DNA of 7,577 nucleotides from Oligoflexia bacterium. Lineage in GTDB: Bacteria > Bdellovibrionota > UBA1018. Below, one piece after another: positions 1 through 6,876 of the stretch. The stretch is from assembly GCA_903858195.1 (NCBI GenBank), contig CAIOHW010000139.1, positions 1 through 7,577 on the forward strand, written 5' to 3'. Numbering within the stretch: position 1 is the first letter of the stretch; every line of letters starts with the position of its first letter. A model generated the notes under the pieces. It saw only the letters and a list, made by a program, of their open reading frames with translations, ran no database searches and had not been told where the DNA came from. The position numbers and the translations under genes were made by a program.

Positions 1-22
1 ACCATGATTACCGCAAGCTTGC
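1..22 (+). other. Possible residual cloning-vector sequence (lacZ-alpha/HindIII end)
   Basis: From memory of pUC18/19, these 22 bases match the start of lacZ-alpha just before and through the HindIII site, except for two adjacent bases at 12-13 (CG here, GC in the vector). The match includes ACCATGATTAC and CAAGCTTGC and stops after position 22. It begins exactly at the first base of the window, which is where untrimmed vector would lie. The alternative is genuine chromosome: read in frame from base 1, it is the last 11 codons of an upstream gene ending in TAA at 34-36. The match was made by eye and two bases differ, so this is a warning rather than a firm call. Confidence 0.35.
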
Positions 23-35
23 CCAAGCGTTTTTA

Positions 36-42
36 AAGGAAG
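36..42 (+). promoter_or_regulatory. Shine-Dalgarno sequence for the 2-epimerase gene
   Basis: AAGGAAG lies 7 bases upstream of the GTG at 50. It supports the GTG as the true start, which also fits the family: the protein then begins MLKIVTVLGARPQFVK, the usual N-terminus. It is the only convincing ribosome binding site in the window. Confidence 0.75.
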
Positions 43-49
43 TCCAAAC

Positions 50-1174
50 GTGCTGAAGATCGTTACCGTGCTTGGAGCCAGACCCCAGTTCGTCAAGGCA
101 GCCCCCCTCTCTAGGGCCCTTTCCGCCACAAGGCAAATCCAGGAGATCATCGTGCACACGGGGCAGCACTATGACTCGAAAATGTCGGATATCTTTTTCG
201 ACGAGCTCGGAATTCCAAAGCCCCGTCATTACCTGGGTATCGGATCGGGCCAGCATGGCGCCCAGACCGGGAGAATGCTGGAGGCGGTCGAAACCATCCT
301 GCTCGCAGAGAAGCCGGACTGGGTCCTCGTCTACGGTGATACCAACTCCACTCTCGCGGGAGCACTGGCTGCCGCGAAACTCGGCATCCCCGTTGCGCAC
401 GTCGAGGCAGGACTTCGCTCATTCAACCGATCCATGCCTGAAGAGATCAACCGTGTTCTGACCGACCAGGTCTCCGACCTGCTGTTCTCCCCCACTTTGA
501 CTGCAACCGAGCACCTGAGACGAGAGGGAATCCGGGCCGAGACCATCCATCAAGTGGGTGATGTGATGTTCGACTCCGTCCTGCAGAACACGGACCTGGC
601 CCGGCAAAAGAGCGACATCCTCAAGCGCCTGAACCTCCAATCAGATGAGTTTGTTCTTGCCACCATTCACCGTGCCTCAAATACGGATGACCCGGCTCTC
701 CTCGGTGCCATCCTCCGGGCTTTGGGTGAGCTCTCCACCACCCACGAGGTAGTCTTTCCGGTACACCCCAGAACGTCAAAAATGATTTCTGGAATGATGG
801 CCGACATGAAGGCCTCCCCTTCCACTTTCAAGGGACTTCGGCTCATCGAGCCCGTGGGATACCTCGACATGCTGATGCTCGAGGAATCAAGCAGCCTCAT
901 CGTCACGGACTCGGGCGGTGTTCAGAAAGAAGCGTTCTTCCTTCGAACCCCCTGCGTCACCCTTCGCACCGAGACGGAGTGGACCGAGACGATCGAGAGC
1001 GGCTGGAACCGCCTGGTGTCTCCGTCTGACTCAAATGCCATGATCAGCGCCTTTCGCGCGGCGATTGGATCAACTGGCCGCGAGGTCACGCCTTATGGTG
1101 ACGGAAGGGCGGCTGAGAAGATTGCAGCAGTTCTGATCCGGTCAATGAGGCGAGATGAAAGACGATCCACCTGA
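50..1174 (+). CDS. wecB: UDP-N-acetylglucosamine 2-epimerase (non-hydrolysing, WecB/MnaA/WbpI family)
   Basis: This cytoplasmic enzyme inverts C2 of a UDP-HexNAc, typically UDP-GlcNAc to UDP-ManNAc, supplying a glycan precursor. The 374 aa length is normal and the whole GT-B-like fold is present. Visible signatures are GARPQFVKAAPL (9-20), HTGQHYD (36-42), YGDTNST with Asp97, HVEAGLRS with Glu119, MPEEINR with Glu131, IHR with His207, and TDSGGVQKEA near residue 286. These acidic residues and the His correspond to E. coli WecB Asp95, Glu117, Glu131 and His213. The usual HRxEN motif reads HRASN here, with Ser210 in place of Glu, a variant I believe occurs in related proteins. The motifs FFDELGIPKP and ETEWTETIESGWN also resemble WbpI, which acts on UDP-GlcNAc(3NAc)A, so the exact substrate is open. 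The start is GTG with a good ribosome binding site. Its 3' end overlaps the opposing glycosyltransferase gene by 82 bp. Confidence 0.93.
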   Translation: MLKIVTVLGARPQFVKAAPLSRALSATRQIQEIIVHTGQHYDSKMSDIFFDELGIPKPRHYLGIGSGQHGAQTGRMLEAVETILLAEKPDWVLVYGDTNSTLAGALAAAKLGIPVAHVEAGLRSFNRSMPEEINRVLTDQVSDLLFSPTLTATEHLRREGIRAETIHQVGDVMFDSVLQNTDLARQKSDILKRLNLQSDEFVLATIHRASNTDDPALLGAILRALGELSTTHEVVFPVHPRTSKMISGMMADMKASPSTFKGLRLIEPVGYLDMLMLEESSSLIVTDSGGVQKEAFFLRTPCVTLRTETEWTETIESGWNRLVSPSDSNAMISAFRAAIGSTGREVTPYGDGRAAEKIAAVLIRSMRRDERRST

Positions 1175-2364
1175 TGCCTGCGGTGGCTGCTTTCAACCAC
1201 ACTCCAGTCTCTTTCCGGCAGCGTGCCGATTTTCCAGTCCTGATAGAGTCGATCCAGTGCCTGCCCGATCGCCTCAGGGTCATGATAATCCGCCACATAA
1301 CCCGCGTTCGCCTCATTCACGAGAGCAGCGCACACATCAGTTGGGTCCACTAGAGCCAAAATAGGGCGATTCACCGCAAGGTAATCGAACACCTTTCCCG
1401 TGTAGGTGCCACGATTGGCATAGTCGTCCACTAGAACCAAAAAGGCGCTTGCGCCGGCCAAAGCCAAAGGCAGCTCCCGGTAAGGAACCCGGGAACTCGT
1501 CTCGACGTAGGGCCGCAGACGCTCCGGCACCGGCATGCCCGAATTTCCACCGATCACCCACAAGCAGAACTCGTGGGGCATCAGCCCCTGCCTGCCGATG
1601 AAGGCAAGCAAAGCGTCATAAAAACGCTGAGGATTCGTGGTCTGATAGAGCGTCCCGGCAAACGCGAGAGTGAAACGGGTGCCCCGCCTCTCTGGCTCTC
1701 GGATAGGCTCAAAATCATAGCCGTTCCTGACCTCGAGCAACTCGGGCAAACTGAGGTGACCGGAATCTGGTGCGCCACCCTCGCGAAGCCCATCGATCAT
1801 GGGCGCTGAAACCACCGTCACGCCATCGGCGTGCCCGAGCATCTTTCTTTGAATCCGGCGCAGGCGAGCCTGTAGCAAGCGCGTGTCGGCCGCCTGTACC
1901 AGCGAATCCCGAAGGTCCGAGACCCAAAGCAGCACCGGGAACCGTTTCTTCAACGAAAGGCCAAGCCTGAGCACCGCCGGCGGGCCGTAGGTGGTGATCA
2001 GGACCCGCACGTTTTGCTCGCGAATGATGCGTTCGGCTTCGCCAAGCAGAGAGTCATGGATCCCGTAATAGAGGTCCGTTGTGACCTGTCGGAGCAGGTA
2101 GTTCCATGCCGCCCGCAGCACATGCTTGTAGCGGGCCTCCTTCTGGAAGGTGTCCATGGCAGGAACCCACTGCCTGACCGGCACGCGGTGGACGGTGAAA
2201 TGCTCGATCACCTCTGAGGCTCTCTCGGGGCCGACCGTGAGCACATGCACTTGGAACCTGGTGGGGTCCAAGTATCGCGCAAAGGCAGCCGGGCGCTGTG
2301 CGGCCACATGGAGAGTGGGCGGAAAGTACTTGGAAATGATCAGGACCGGAATTCGCGATGCCAT
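1093..2364 (-). CDS. Glycosyltransferase, family 4-like (GT-B fold)
   Basis: This 423 aa protein probably transfers a sugar from a nucleotide donor to a lipid-linked or nascent glycan on the cytoplasmic face of the membrane. The N-terminal acceptor domain starts with VLIISKYFPPTLHVAAQRPAAFARYL (7-32), typical of GT4 enzymes, and contains WVSDLRDS (147-154). The linker VVSAPMIDGL (184-193) and VRNGYDFEP (212-220) precede the donor domain, which opens at FTLAFAGTLYQ (231-241) and contains VIGGNSG (270-276). The donor-site motif is GTYTGKVFDYLAVNRPIL (319-336). In GT4 enzymes an E-x7-E pair usually sits here; the second position is Asp327 and the first is Gly319, so the pair is incomplete. No signal peptide or clear transmembrane segment is seen. 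The ATG at 2362-2364 fits the family N-terminus, but only a weak GGCGGA lies near it. Donor and acceptor cannot be told from sequence. The gene is divergent from the aminotransferase operon and convergent with the epimerase. Confidence 0.87.
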   Translation of the reverse strand: MASRIPVLIISKYFPPTLHVAAQRPAAFARYLDPTRFQVHVLTVGPERASEVIEHFTVHRVPVRQWVPAMDTFQKEARYKHVLRAAWNYLLRQVTTDLYYGIHDSLLGEAERIIREQNVRVLITTYGPPAVLRLGLSLKKRFPVLLWVSDLRDSLVQAADTRLLQARLRRIQRKMLGHADGVTVVSAPMIDGLREGGAPDSGHLSLPELLEVRNGYDFEPIREPERRGTRFTLAFAGTLYQTTNPQRFYDALLAFIGRQGLMPHEFCLWVIGGNSGMPVPERLRPYVETSSRVPYRELPLALAGASAFLVLVDDYANRGTYTGKVFDYLAVNRPILALVDPTDVCAALVNEANAGYVADYHDPEAIGQALDRLYQDWKIGTLPERDWSVVESSHRRHQVDRLSSRLIDRIRTAAIFSAALPSP

Positions 2365-2466
2365 GGTTCCGCCAAGGTTACCCTCCGGGCAGTACCACGG
2401 CTGCTAGGGCATACTCGATCAAAATCAGGCCTGTAAATGTGCCCAGATTATGGGTATTTGGTTTCC
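2365..2466. promoter_or_regulatory. Divergent intergenic region between glycosyltransferase and aminotransferase operon
   Basis: These roughly 100 bases separate two divergent genes, so promoters for both the minus-strand glycosyltransferase and the plus-strand three-gene operon are expected here or just inside the coding ends. I see no convincing -35/-10 pair, operator palindrome or riboswitch. A CATACT hexamer and a TGTAAAT near 2410 and 2432 are weak -10-like matches only. The call rests on gene orientation. Confidence 0.35.
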
Positions 2467-3630
2467 ATGCGCGCTAGACCGGACTTCCTCCCCTTCTCCC
2501 CGCCTGCCATCGGGGAAGAAGAGATCCAGGAGGTCATCGACACCCTGAGGGGGCAGTGGCATTCGACGGGCCCGAAGACCCGCCGCTTTGAGGCCGCCTT
2601 TGCCGAGCGCTTTGGGTCCCCAGCGGCACTCGCCCTGAATTCCTGCACGGCAGGTCTGCATACGGCGCTCATGACTCTCGGCATCGGACCGGGCGACGAA
2701 GTGATCACCACGGCCATGACCTTTTGTGCCACCGCCAACGTCATTGAGCACGTGGGTGCCCGCACGGTGCTGGTCGACGTTGAGCGAGACACCCTGAACC
2801 TCGACCCGTCCAAGATCGAAGCGGCCATCACCCCGCGCAGCCGGGCCATCATTCCGGTTCACTATGCCGGCCATCCAGCCGAGCTCAGACCCATTCGAGA
2901 GATCGCTGCCCGGCATGGCCTCCAGATCATCGAAGACGCAGCCCACGCCGTCCCGGCCAAATACGAGGGCCAGTGGATTGGACAGTCCGGCAATCCGGTG
3001 GCTTTCAGCTTCTACGCCACCAAGAACCTTTCGACCGCCGAAGGGGGCATGCTCACCGGCTCCCCCGAATTCATCGATCGGGCACGCGTCATCAGTCTTC
3101 ACGGCATGAGCCGCGATGCCTACAAGCGCTTTGATAAGAACGGGTCATGGAAGTACGAGGTCACGCTTCCAGGCTTCAAGTACAACATGACCGACATTCA
3201 GGCGAGCTTGGGGCTGGTGCAGCTCAGGCGGCTTGAGGAGATGCAGGCCCGTCGTCGCGCCATCGTCCGGATGTACAACGACCGGCTCGGAAGGCTCGAT
3301 GCATTCACTCTTCCCGTGGAGCGCCCCAATGTCGAGAGCGCCTGGCACCTTTACCCGATCCGCCTGATCCCCTCCGCCTTCCAGATCGATCGAGACCGGT
3401 TTATCGAAGAGATGAAGGCCCGCAATATCGGCGTTTCGGTGCACTACATCCCGGTGCACCTGCACCCCTACTACAGCCAAAAGTACGGCTACAAACCGCA
3501 GGACCTGCCGGTCGCATTCGGTGAGTTCGAAAACATGCTGAGCATCCCGCTCACCGCCTCGCTCAAGGATCAGGACGTCGAAGATGTGATCGCCGCCATT
3601 GAGGACATCGTGCGGATGCATGGCCGTTAG
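2467..3630 (+). CDS. DegT/DnrJ/EryC1/StrS-family UDP-4-keto-6-deoxy-sugar aminotransferase (ArnB/PglE-like)
   Basis: This PLP enzyme is expected to transfer an amino group, usually from glutamate, to C4 of a UDP-4-keto sugar. Numbering from Met at 2467 (387 aa), FLPFSPPAIGEEE (7-19), STGPKTRRFE (33-42) and NSCTAGLHTAL (58-68) are close to E. coli ArnB. IIEDAAHA (154-161) holds the Asp157 that should contact the pyridine nitrogen. SFYATKNLSTAEGG (181-194) contains Lys186, the predicted Schiff-base lysine. The C-terminal half has the expected PGFKYNMTDIQASLGLVQL and SIPLTASLKDQDVEDVI segments. An earlier in-frame ATG at 2437 would add ten residues (MCPDYGYLVS) with no family counterpart; neither start has a good ribosome binding site, so I prefer 2467 on family grounds. 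The gene is first in an operon with a PglC-like transferase 21 bp downstream and a 4,6-dehydratase. That context favours the 4-keto-6-deoxy-GlcNAc product of the dehydratase as substrate rather than the ArnB substrate of lipid A modification. Confidence 0.92.
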   Translation: MRARPDFLPFSPPAIGEEEIQEVIDTLRGQWHSTGPKTRRFEAAFAERFGSPAALALNSCTAGLHTALMTLGIGPGDEVITTAMTFCATANVIEHVGARTVLVDVERDTLNLDPSKIEAAITPRSRAIIPVHYAGHPAELRPIREIAARHGLQIIEDAAHAVPAKYEGQWIGQSGNPVAFSFYATKNLSTAEGGMLTGSPEFIDRARVISLHGMSRDAYKRFDKNGSWKYEVTLPGFKYNMTDIQASLGLVQLRRLEEMQARRRAIVRMYNDRLGRLDAFTLPVERPNVESAWHLYPIRLIPSAFQIDRDRFIEEMKARNIGVSVHYIPVHLHPYYSQKYGYKPQDLPVAFGEFENMLSIPLTASLKDQDVEDVIAAIEDIVRMHGR

Positions 3631-3651
3631 GCGCTCAGCACACATTCACTC

Positions 3652-4260
3652 ATGAAGCTCTCCAAACGCACGCTCGACATCGTAGCATCGGCAGTGGGCC
3701 TGCTCCTCCTTTCTCCCCTCTTGATCGGGGTGGCCATCTGGATCTGGATCGATTCGGGATTACCCGTGCTCTTTTTTCAGGAGCGAGTCGGGCGCAAAGG
3801 CCGTCCCTTTTGGCTCATGAAATTTCGGACCATGGCACAGGCCCCAGGCAGGCTCATCACCGTGGGAGCCGACCCGCGGATCACCCGGGTGGGACATTGG
3901 CTCAGGCGGACCAAGCTCGATGAGCTCCCCCAGCTCTGGAACGTACTCAAGGGCGAGATGTCGCTCGTGGGGCCCAGGCCAGAGGTGGCAAAATATGTGG
4001 CCCTCTACAGCGAGTCCCAGCGGGCCATTTTGGAGTTCACCCCTGGAATCACTGATCCTGCCTCGCTTGCTTTTGGAAACGAGAGCGAGCTCATGGCGGA
4101 AGCCACCGACCCCGAGCAGCTCTACATCGCTGAAATCCTTCCTAGAAAGCTTGAGCTCGGCCTCGAATACGCTCGACGGGCGACTTGGCTCAGTGACCTT
4201 CAACTCATCATGAAGACGGTGATTTTTCAGGGAAAACAGGCTAAGCATCGGGCTTCATGA
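3652..4260 (+). CDS. Undecaprenyl-phosphate sugar phosphotransferase (small monotopic phosphoglycosyl transferase, PglC-like)
   Basis: This enzyme would start glycan assembly by moving a sugar-1-phosphate from a UDP-sugar to undecaprenyl phosphate on the inner face of the cytoplasmic membrane, releasing UMP. The 202 aa length matches the minimal PglC form, without the extra membrane domain of WcaJ/WbaP enzymes. Residues 8-34 form one hydrophobic segment broken by Ser21-Pro22, as in the re-entrant membrane helix of PglC. Family motifs follow: FFQERVGRKGRPF (41-53), MKFRTM (56-61), the catalytic Asp90-Glu91 pair in RRTKLDELPQLWNVLKGEMS, and VGPRPE (106-111). The chain continues into PGITDPASLAF, also usual. 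The start ATG has no clear ribosome binding site and probably depends on translation of the gene 21 bp upstream. The stop overlaps the next start as ATGA. A 4-amino-6-deoxy or bacillosamine-type UDP-sugar donor is inferred from the neighbours. Confidence 0.93.
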   Translation: MKLSKRTLDIVASAVGLLLLSPLLIGVAIWIWIDSGLPVLFFQERVGRKGRPFWLMKFRTMAQAPGRLITVGADPRITRVGHWLRRTKLDELPQLWNVLKGEMSLVGPRPEVAKYVALYSESQRAILEFTPGITDPASLAFGNESELMAEATDPEQLYIAEILPRKLELGLEYARRATWLSDLQLIMKTVIFQGKQAKHRAS

Positions 4261-6134
4261 AGGCATCCCTGAAACTCATGGGTCGGAGAGGCCTTGCGCT
4301 TGCCTACGACTGGCTTGCAATCCCCGCGGCCTTGGTCGGAGCCTTCCTGCTGCGCTTTGATTTTCAGGTCCCCCCTGCCGAGTGGGGGCTGATCTGGAAA
4401 TCCCTTCCGTGGATTTTGGCCACCCAGGCCATCACCTTCTGGGCCCATGGCCTCTATCGCAATATCTGGTCGTTTGTGGGCTTGCGAGACCTTCGTTGGG
4501 TCTTTCAGGCCGTGCTCACCTCGGTGGCTCTTACTGGCGGGGTGTTGTTCTTTGTTCAGGACCGCCTCGCTGGCTGGCCGCGCTCGGTGTTCCTGCTTGA
4601 TGGAATCCTGCTCACTTTGGTCCTCGGAGGCGGCCGCTTTGCCTACCGTTTTGCAGCTGAGGTGAAGCTCCTCGACCGAAGCAAGCGCAGGAAACTTCTT
4701 TTTGTTGGTGCCGGCAGGACGGCCAACCTGATTGTCCGTGAATTCCTGTCCCAGTCGCAGCTCAATGTGGCGATCACTGGATTTGTCGACGATGACCGCG
4801 CGCTCAAGGGCATGAGCCTGAACGGAGCACCCGTTCTCGGCACGATTGCCGATCTCGGGCGCGTGATGGACCGGGTCAGGCCCGACGAAGTCATCATCGC
4901 GATCCCTTCGCTGGTGGGGCCCAAAGTCAAAACGGTGCTTGCGGCAGCCCAATCCCGCCAGATTGCCTGCCGGATCTGCCCGCCCATTCGATCAGCACTC
5001 ACGGGCGCAAACTCCCTGTCGATGCTCCGTGAGGTGAAGCCCGAGGACGCGCTCAGGCGTGATGTCGTATCGGTCGACGACAGTGCGCTCTCGAGCCTGA
5101 TCGGCGGCAAGTCGATTTTGGTGACGGGAGCAGGTGGCAGCATTGGGAGCGAGCTCTGCCGTCAGCTGCTGCGCTACGAACCTTCTACACTCGTGCTGTT
5201 CGAACGTTCGGAGTTCAACCTCTACCGCATTGAACAGGAGCTTTCTCCGCTTGCGGCAGACGGCCGGATCCAGACGCGGCTCATTTTTGCCATGGGTGAC
5301 ATTCTCGACGAGCGCCGCGTTCGCGAGGTGCTGGCCGCCCATCGACCCGAGATCGTCTACCACGCAGCCGCCTACAAGCATGTTCCACTCATGGAAGAAA
5401 ACGTGGGCATGGCGCTCCAGAACAACGTCGTGGGCACCCACTGCATGACGCGCCTTGCGGCAGAGGGCGGGGTCAAGAGTTTCGTTCTGGTCTCAACTGA
5501 CAAGGCCGTTCGCCCCACCTCGGTCATGGGTGCAAGCAAGCGCATGGCCGAGCTCGTCACCCGGCATGTCGGACTTGAGACGGGCATGCAGACTTCGGCC
5601 GTGCGCTTTGGCAATGTGCTCGACAGCGAGGGCTCGGTGCTCCCGCTGTTTCGCCGCCAGATTGCGGCAGGCGGCCCGGTGACCATCACCCACCCCGAGA
5701 TCAATCGCTTTTTTATGACTATTCCCGAGGCAGCACTCCTGGTGCTGCAGGCCTCTGCACTGGGCGGCAAGGGCGAGCTCTACCTGCTCGATATGGGAGA
5801 ACCCGTCAAGATCCGTCAGCTGGCCGAAGACCTGATCTCGCTTGCGGGACTCAGGCCCCATATCGACATCCCCATCGTCTACACGGGGCTCAGAAAGGGC
5901 GAAAAGCTCTACGAAGAACTCTTGATCAACGAAAAGGGAATCCAGGACACCCCGCACCCCAAGATCAAGGTTTCGACCGAGGAGCTCGCTCACCGCCTCC
6001 CGAGCGAGTGGCGATCCAGGGTCGAGGCTTTTGCAGACACGGGCCTGCCTGGCGCAGACTCAACGTCGATGAGCTGGATTCAGGAATGGGTCCCTGAGTA
6101 CGGCCCGGCGGATCTCACTTCAGCCCAAAGCTGA
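4257..6134 (+). CDS. Membrane-bound UDP-GlcNAc 4,6-dehydratase (PglF/WbpM/CapD-like)
   Basis: This NAD(P)-dependent short-chain dehydrogenase-type enzyme is predicted to convert UDP-GlcNAc to UDP-2-acetamido-2,6-dideoxy-hexos-4-ulose, the first step to bacillosamine, QuiNAc or FucNAc-type sugars. The 625 aa length and domain order match WbpM and PglF. Four hydrophobic segments lie at about 11-32, 46-66, 80-100 and 108-128. A first Rossmann unit begins at LLFVGAGRTANLIV (147-160). The catalytic Rossmann domain begins with VTGAGGSIGSEL (289-300). In STDKAVRPTSVMGASK, Thr414, Asp415, Lys416, Met424 and Lys428 align with the PglF catalytic residues. Met replaces the usual Tyr of the YxxxK motif, as is normal for large WbpM/PglF enzymes and so not a defect. 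RFGNVLDSEGSVLPLF (450-465) and TGLRKGEKLYEELL (543-556) are further family signatures. The start overlaps the upstream stop as ATGA, indicating translational coupling. The last 20 bp overlap the opposing SIMPL gene. A plain UDP-GlcNAc substrate is likely but not proven. Confidence 0.94.
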   Translation: MKASLKLMGRRGLALAYDWLAIPAALVGAFLLRFDFQVPPAEWGLIWKSLPWILATQAITFWAHGLYRNIWSFVGLRDLRWVFQAVLTSVALTGGVLFFVQDRLAGWPRSVFLLDGILLTLVLGGGRFAYRFAAEVKLLDRSKRRKLLFVGAGRTANLIVREFLSQSQLNVAITGFVDDDRALKGMSLNGAPVLGTIADLGRVMDRVRPDEVIIAIPSLVGPKVKTVLAAAQSRQIACRICPPIRSALTGANSLSMLREVKPEDALRRDVVSVDDSALSSLIGGKSILVTGAGGSIGSELCRQLLRYEPSTLVLFERSEFNLYRIEQELSPLAADGRIQTRLIFAMGDILDERRVREVLAAHRPEIVYHAAAYKHVPLMEENVGMALQNNVVGTHCMTRLAAEGGVKSFVLVSTDKAVRPTSVMGASKRMAELVTRHVGLETGMQTSAVRFGNVLDSEGSVLPLFRRQIAAGGPVTITHPEINRFFMTIPEAALLVLQASALGGKGELYLLDMGEPVKIRQLAEDLISLAGLRPHIDIPIVYTGLRKGEKLYEELLINEKGIQDTPHPKIKVSTEELAHRLPSEWRSRVEAFADTGLPGADSTSMSWIQEWVPEYGPADLTSAQS

Positions 6135-6876
6135 CATCCACATCGAGCTCAAGCGTCTGAGAGCCGGCTGCGATTTCGGGAGCGGGCATGCTGCGCGCGG
6201 CAGGAGCCCCGGCCTCCATGGCCATCATCATCGTGTGCCTGGGCATCGGAGCGGGACCACCGGCCCCCTGCTCGGTGACACGGATCACTTCGCCCACACG
6301 AGCTCCGAGTGCGGATGCGAGGCGTTCTGCCTTGGCGCGAGCATTTTCGGCAGCCTGCTTCAGGCACTCCATCTGCTCCTTGAGCCTGCGCTCTTCAGAC
6401 AAGAAGGTCTGGAGCGCACCCACATCCTGAACGCCCTCACGTGAGCCGATCGACATGACCTCCCCCAGACGCTCGATGCTCGACGACACCACGCGAAGCC
6501 CAAGCCTTGCCCGAAAACCCTTGAACACGGCGCGTTCTTTTTCCCACTGACGCTCCTCGCGCACCGAGTACTCGGAAGTGGTGAGGTTGAGATCGGCAAG
6601 CCCGAGTTTTTCGATTGCCTGCTTGAGGCGGTCATAGGTCAGGCTTGCCTGCCGGGTGGCACTGCGAAGATCCTTTTCGAGCACATCCACGGTCAGGACC
6701 AGCGCGCCCCGGTCCGGCGTGACCGTCCGCACGCAGTGGCCGCTCACCGAGACCTGACGGGGCGGGGCATCTGAGGCAAAAGCGATGCCGCCTTTGGCCA
6801 CCATCGCCGAACCCAGAACCCAGAAACCCACTGCGACCCACCGAGCCGACTTTGCCATTTGCTTCATGAGCCCCAT
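6115..6876 (-). CDS. SIMPL domain-containing (DUF541) exported protein
   Basis: This protein belongs to the SIMPL/DUF541 family of periplasmic or envelope proteins (E. coli YggE is a member), whose biochemical role is poorly defined. From the chosen start it is 253 aa. Residues 1-34 look like a Sec signal peptide: Lys5, Lys9 and Arg12, a hydrophobic core WVAVGFWVLGSAMVA (13-27), and likely cleavage at AFA|SDAPP after residue 34. The mature part begins QVSVSGHCVRTVTPDRGALVLTVDV, typical of the family. It continues with an alpha/beta region containing EYSVREERQWEKERAVFKGF, a long charged helix (LSEERRLKEQMECLKQAAENARAKAERLASALGARVGEV), a Met-rich stretch PRHTMMMAM, and a final LELDVDVSF strand. 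Starts at 6867 and 6858 also leave a signal peptide. The ATG at 6957 would add 27 residues before it and run into the divergent gene, so I reject it. Its link to glycan synthesis is only positional. Confidence 0.87.
   Translation of the reverse strand: MGLMKQMAKSARWVAVGFWVLGSAMVAKGGIAFASDAPPRQVSVSGHCVRTVTPDRGALVLTVDVLEKDLRSATRQASLTYDRLKQAIEKLGLADLNLTTSEYSVREERQWEKERAVFKGFRARLGLRVVSSSIERLGEVMSIGSREGVQDVGALQTFLSEERRLKEQMECLKQAAENARAKAERLASALGARVGEVIRVTEQGAGGPAPMPRHTMMMAMEAGAPAARSMPAPEIAAGSQTLELDVDVSFGLK

Noticed and set aside
421..424. Met in place of catalytic Tyr in the dehydratase (protein residue 424; DNA near 5526-5528) as a sign of inactivation
   Set aside because: Large WbpM/PglF dehydratases naturally carry Met here and are active, so this is a family trait. 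The coordinates given are protein residues.
1175..1215. Possible hairpin GTGG...CCAC after the epimerase stop as a terminator
   Set aside because: The stem is only four base pairs, has no U-tract, and lies in the coding sequence of the opposing gene.
2437..2466. Upstream ATG of the aminotransferase
   Set aside because: The ten extra residues do not look like the family N-terminus and there is no ribosome binding site. It remains possible.
2425..3102. A 225-codon open frame antisense to the aminotransferase gene
   Set aside because: It lies wholly opposite a strongly recognisable PLP enzyme, its translation shows no family motif, and long antisense frames are expected in GC-rich coding DNA.
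4227..4952. A 241-codon open frame antisense to the dehydratase start
   Set aside because: The opposite strand encodes clear membrane segments and Rossmann motifs. The antisense product is low-complexity and polar with no recognisable domain.
3200..5070. Repeated word GCTCAGGCG (about 3222, 3898 and 5050) as a possible DNA uptake or regulatory repeat
   Set aside because: There are only three copies, all inside coding sequence, and each is explained by common Leu/Arg codons in GC-rich DNA.
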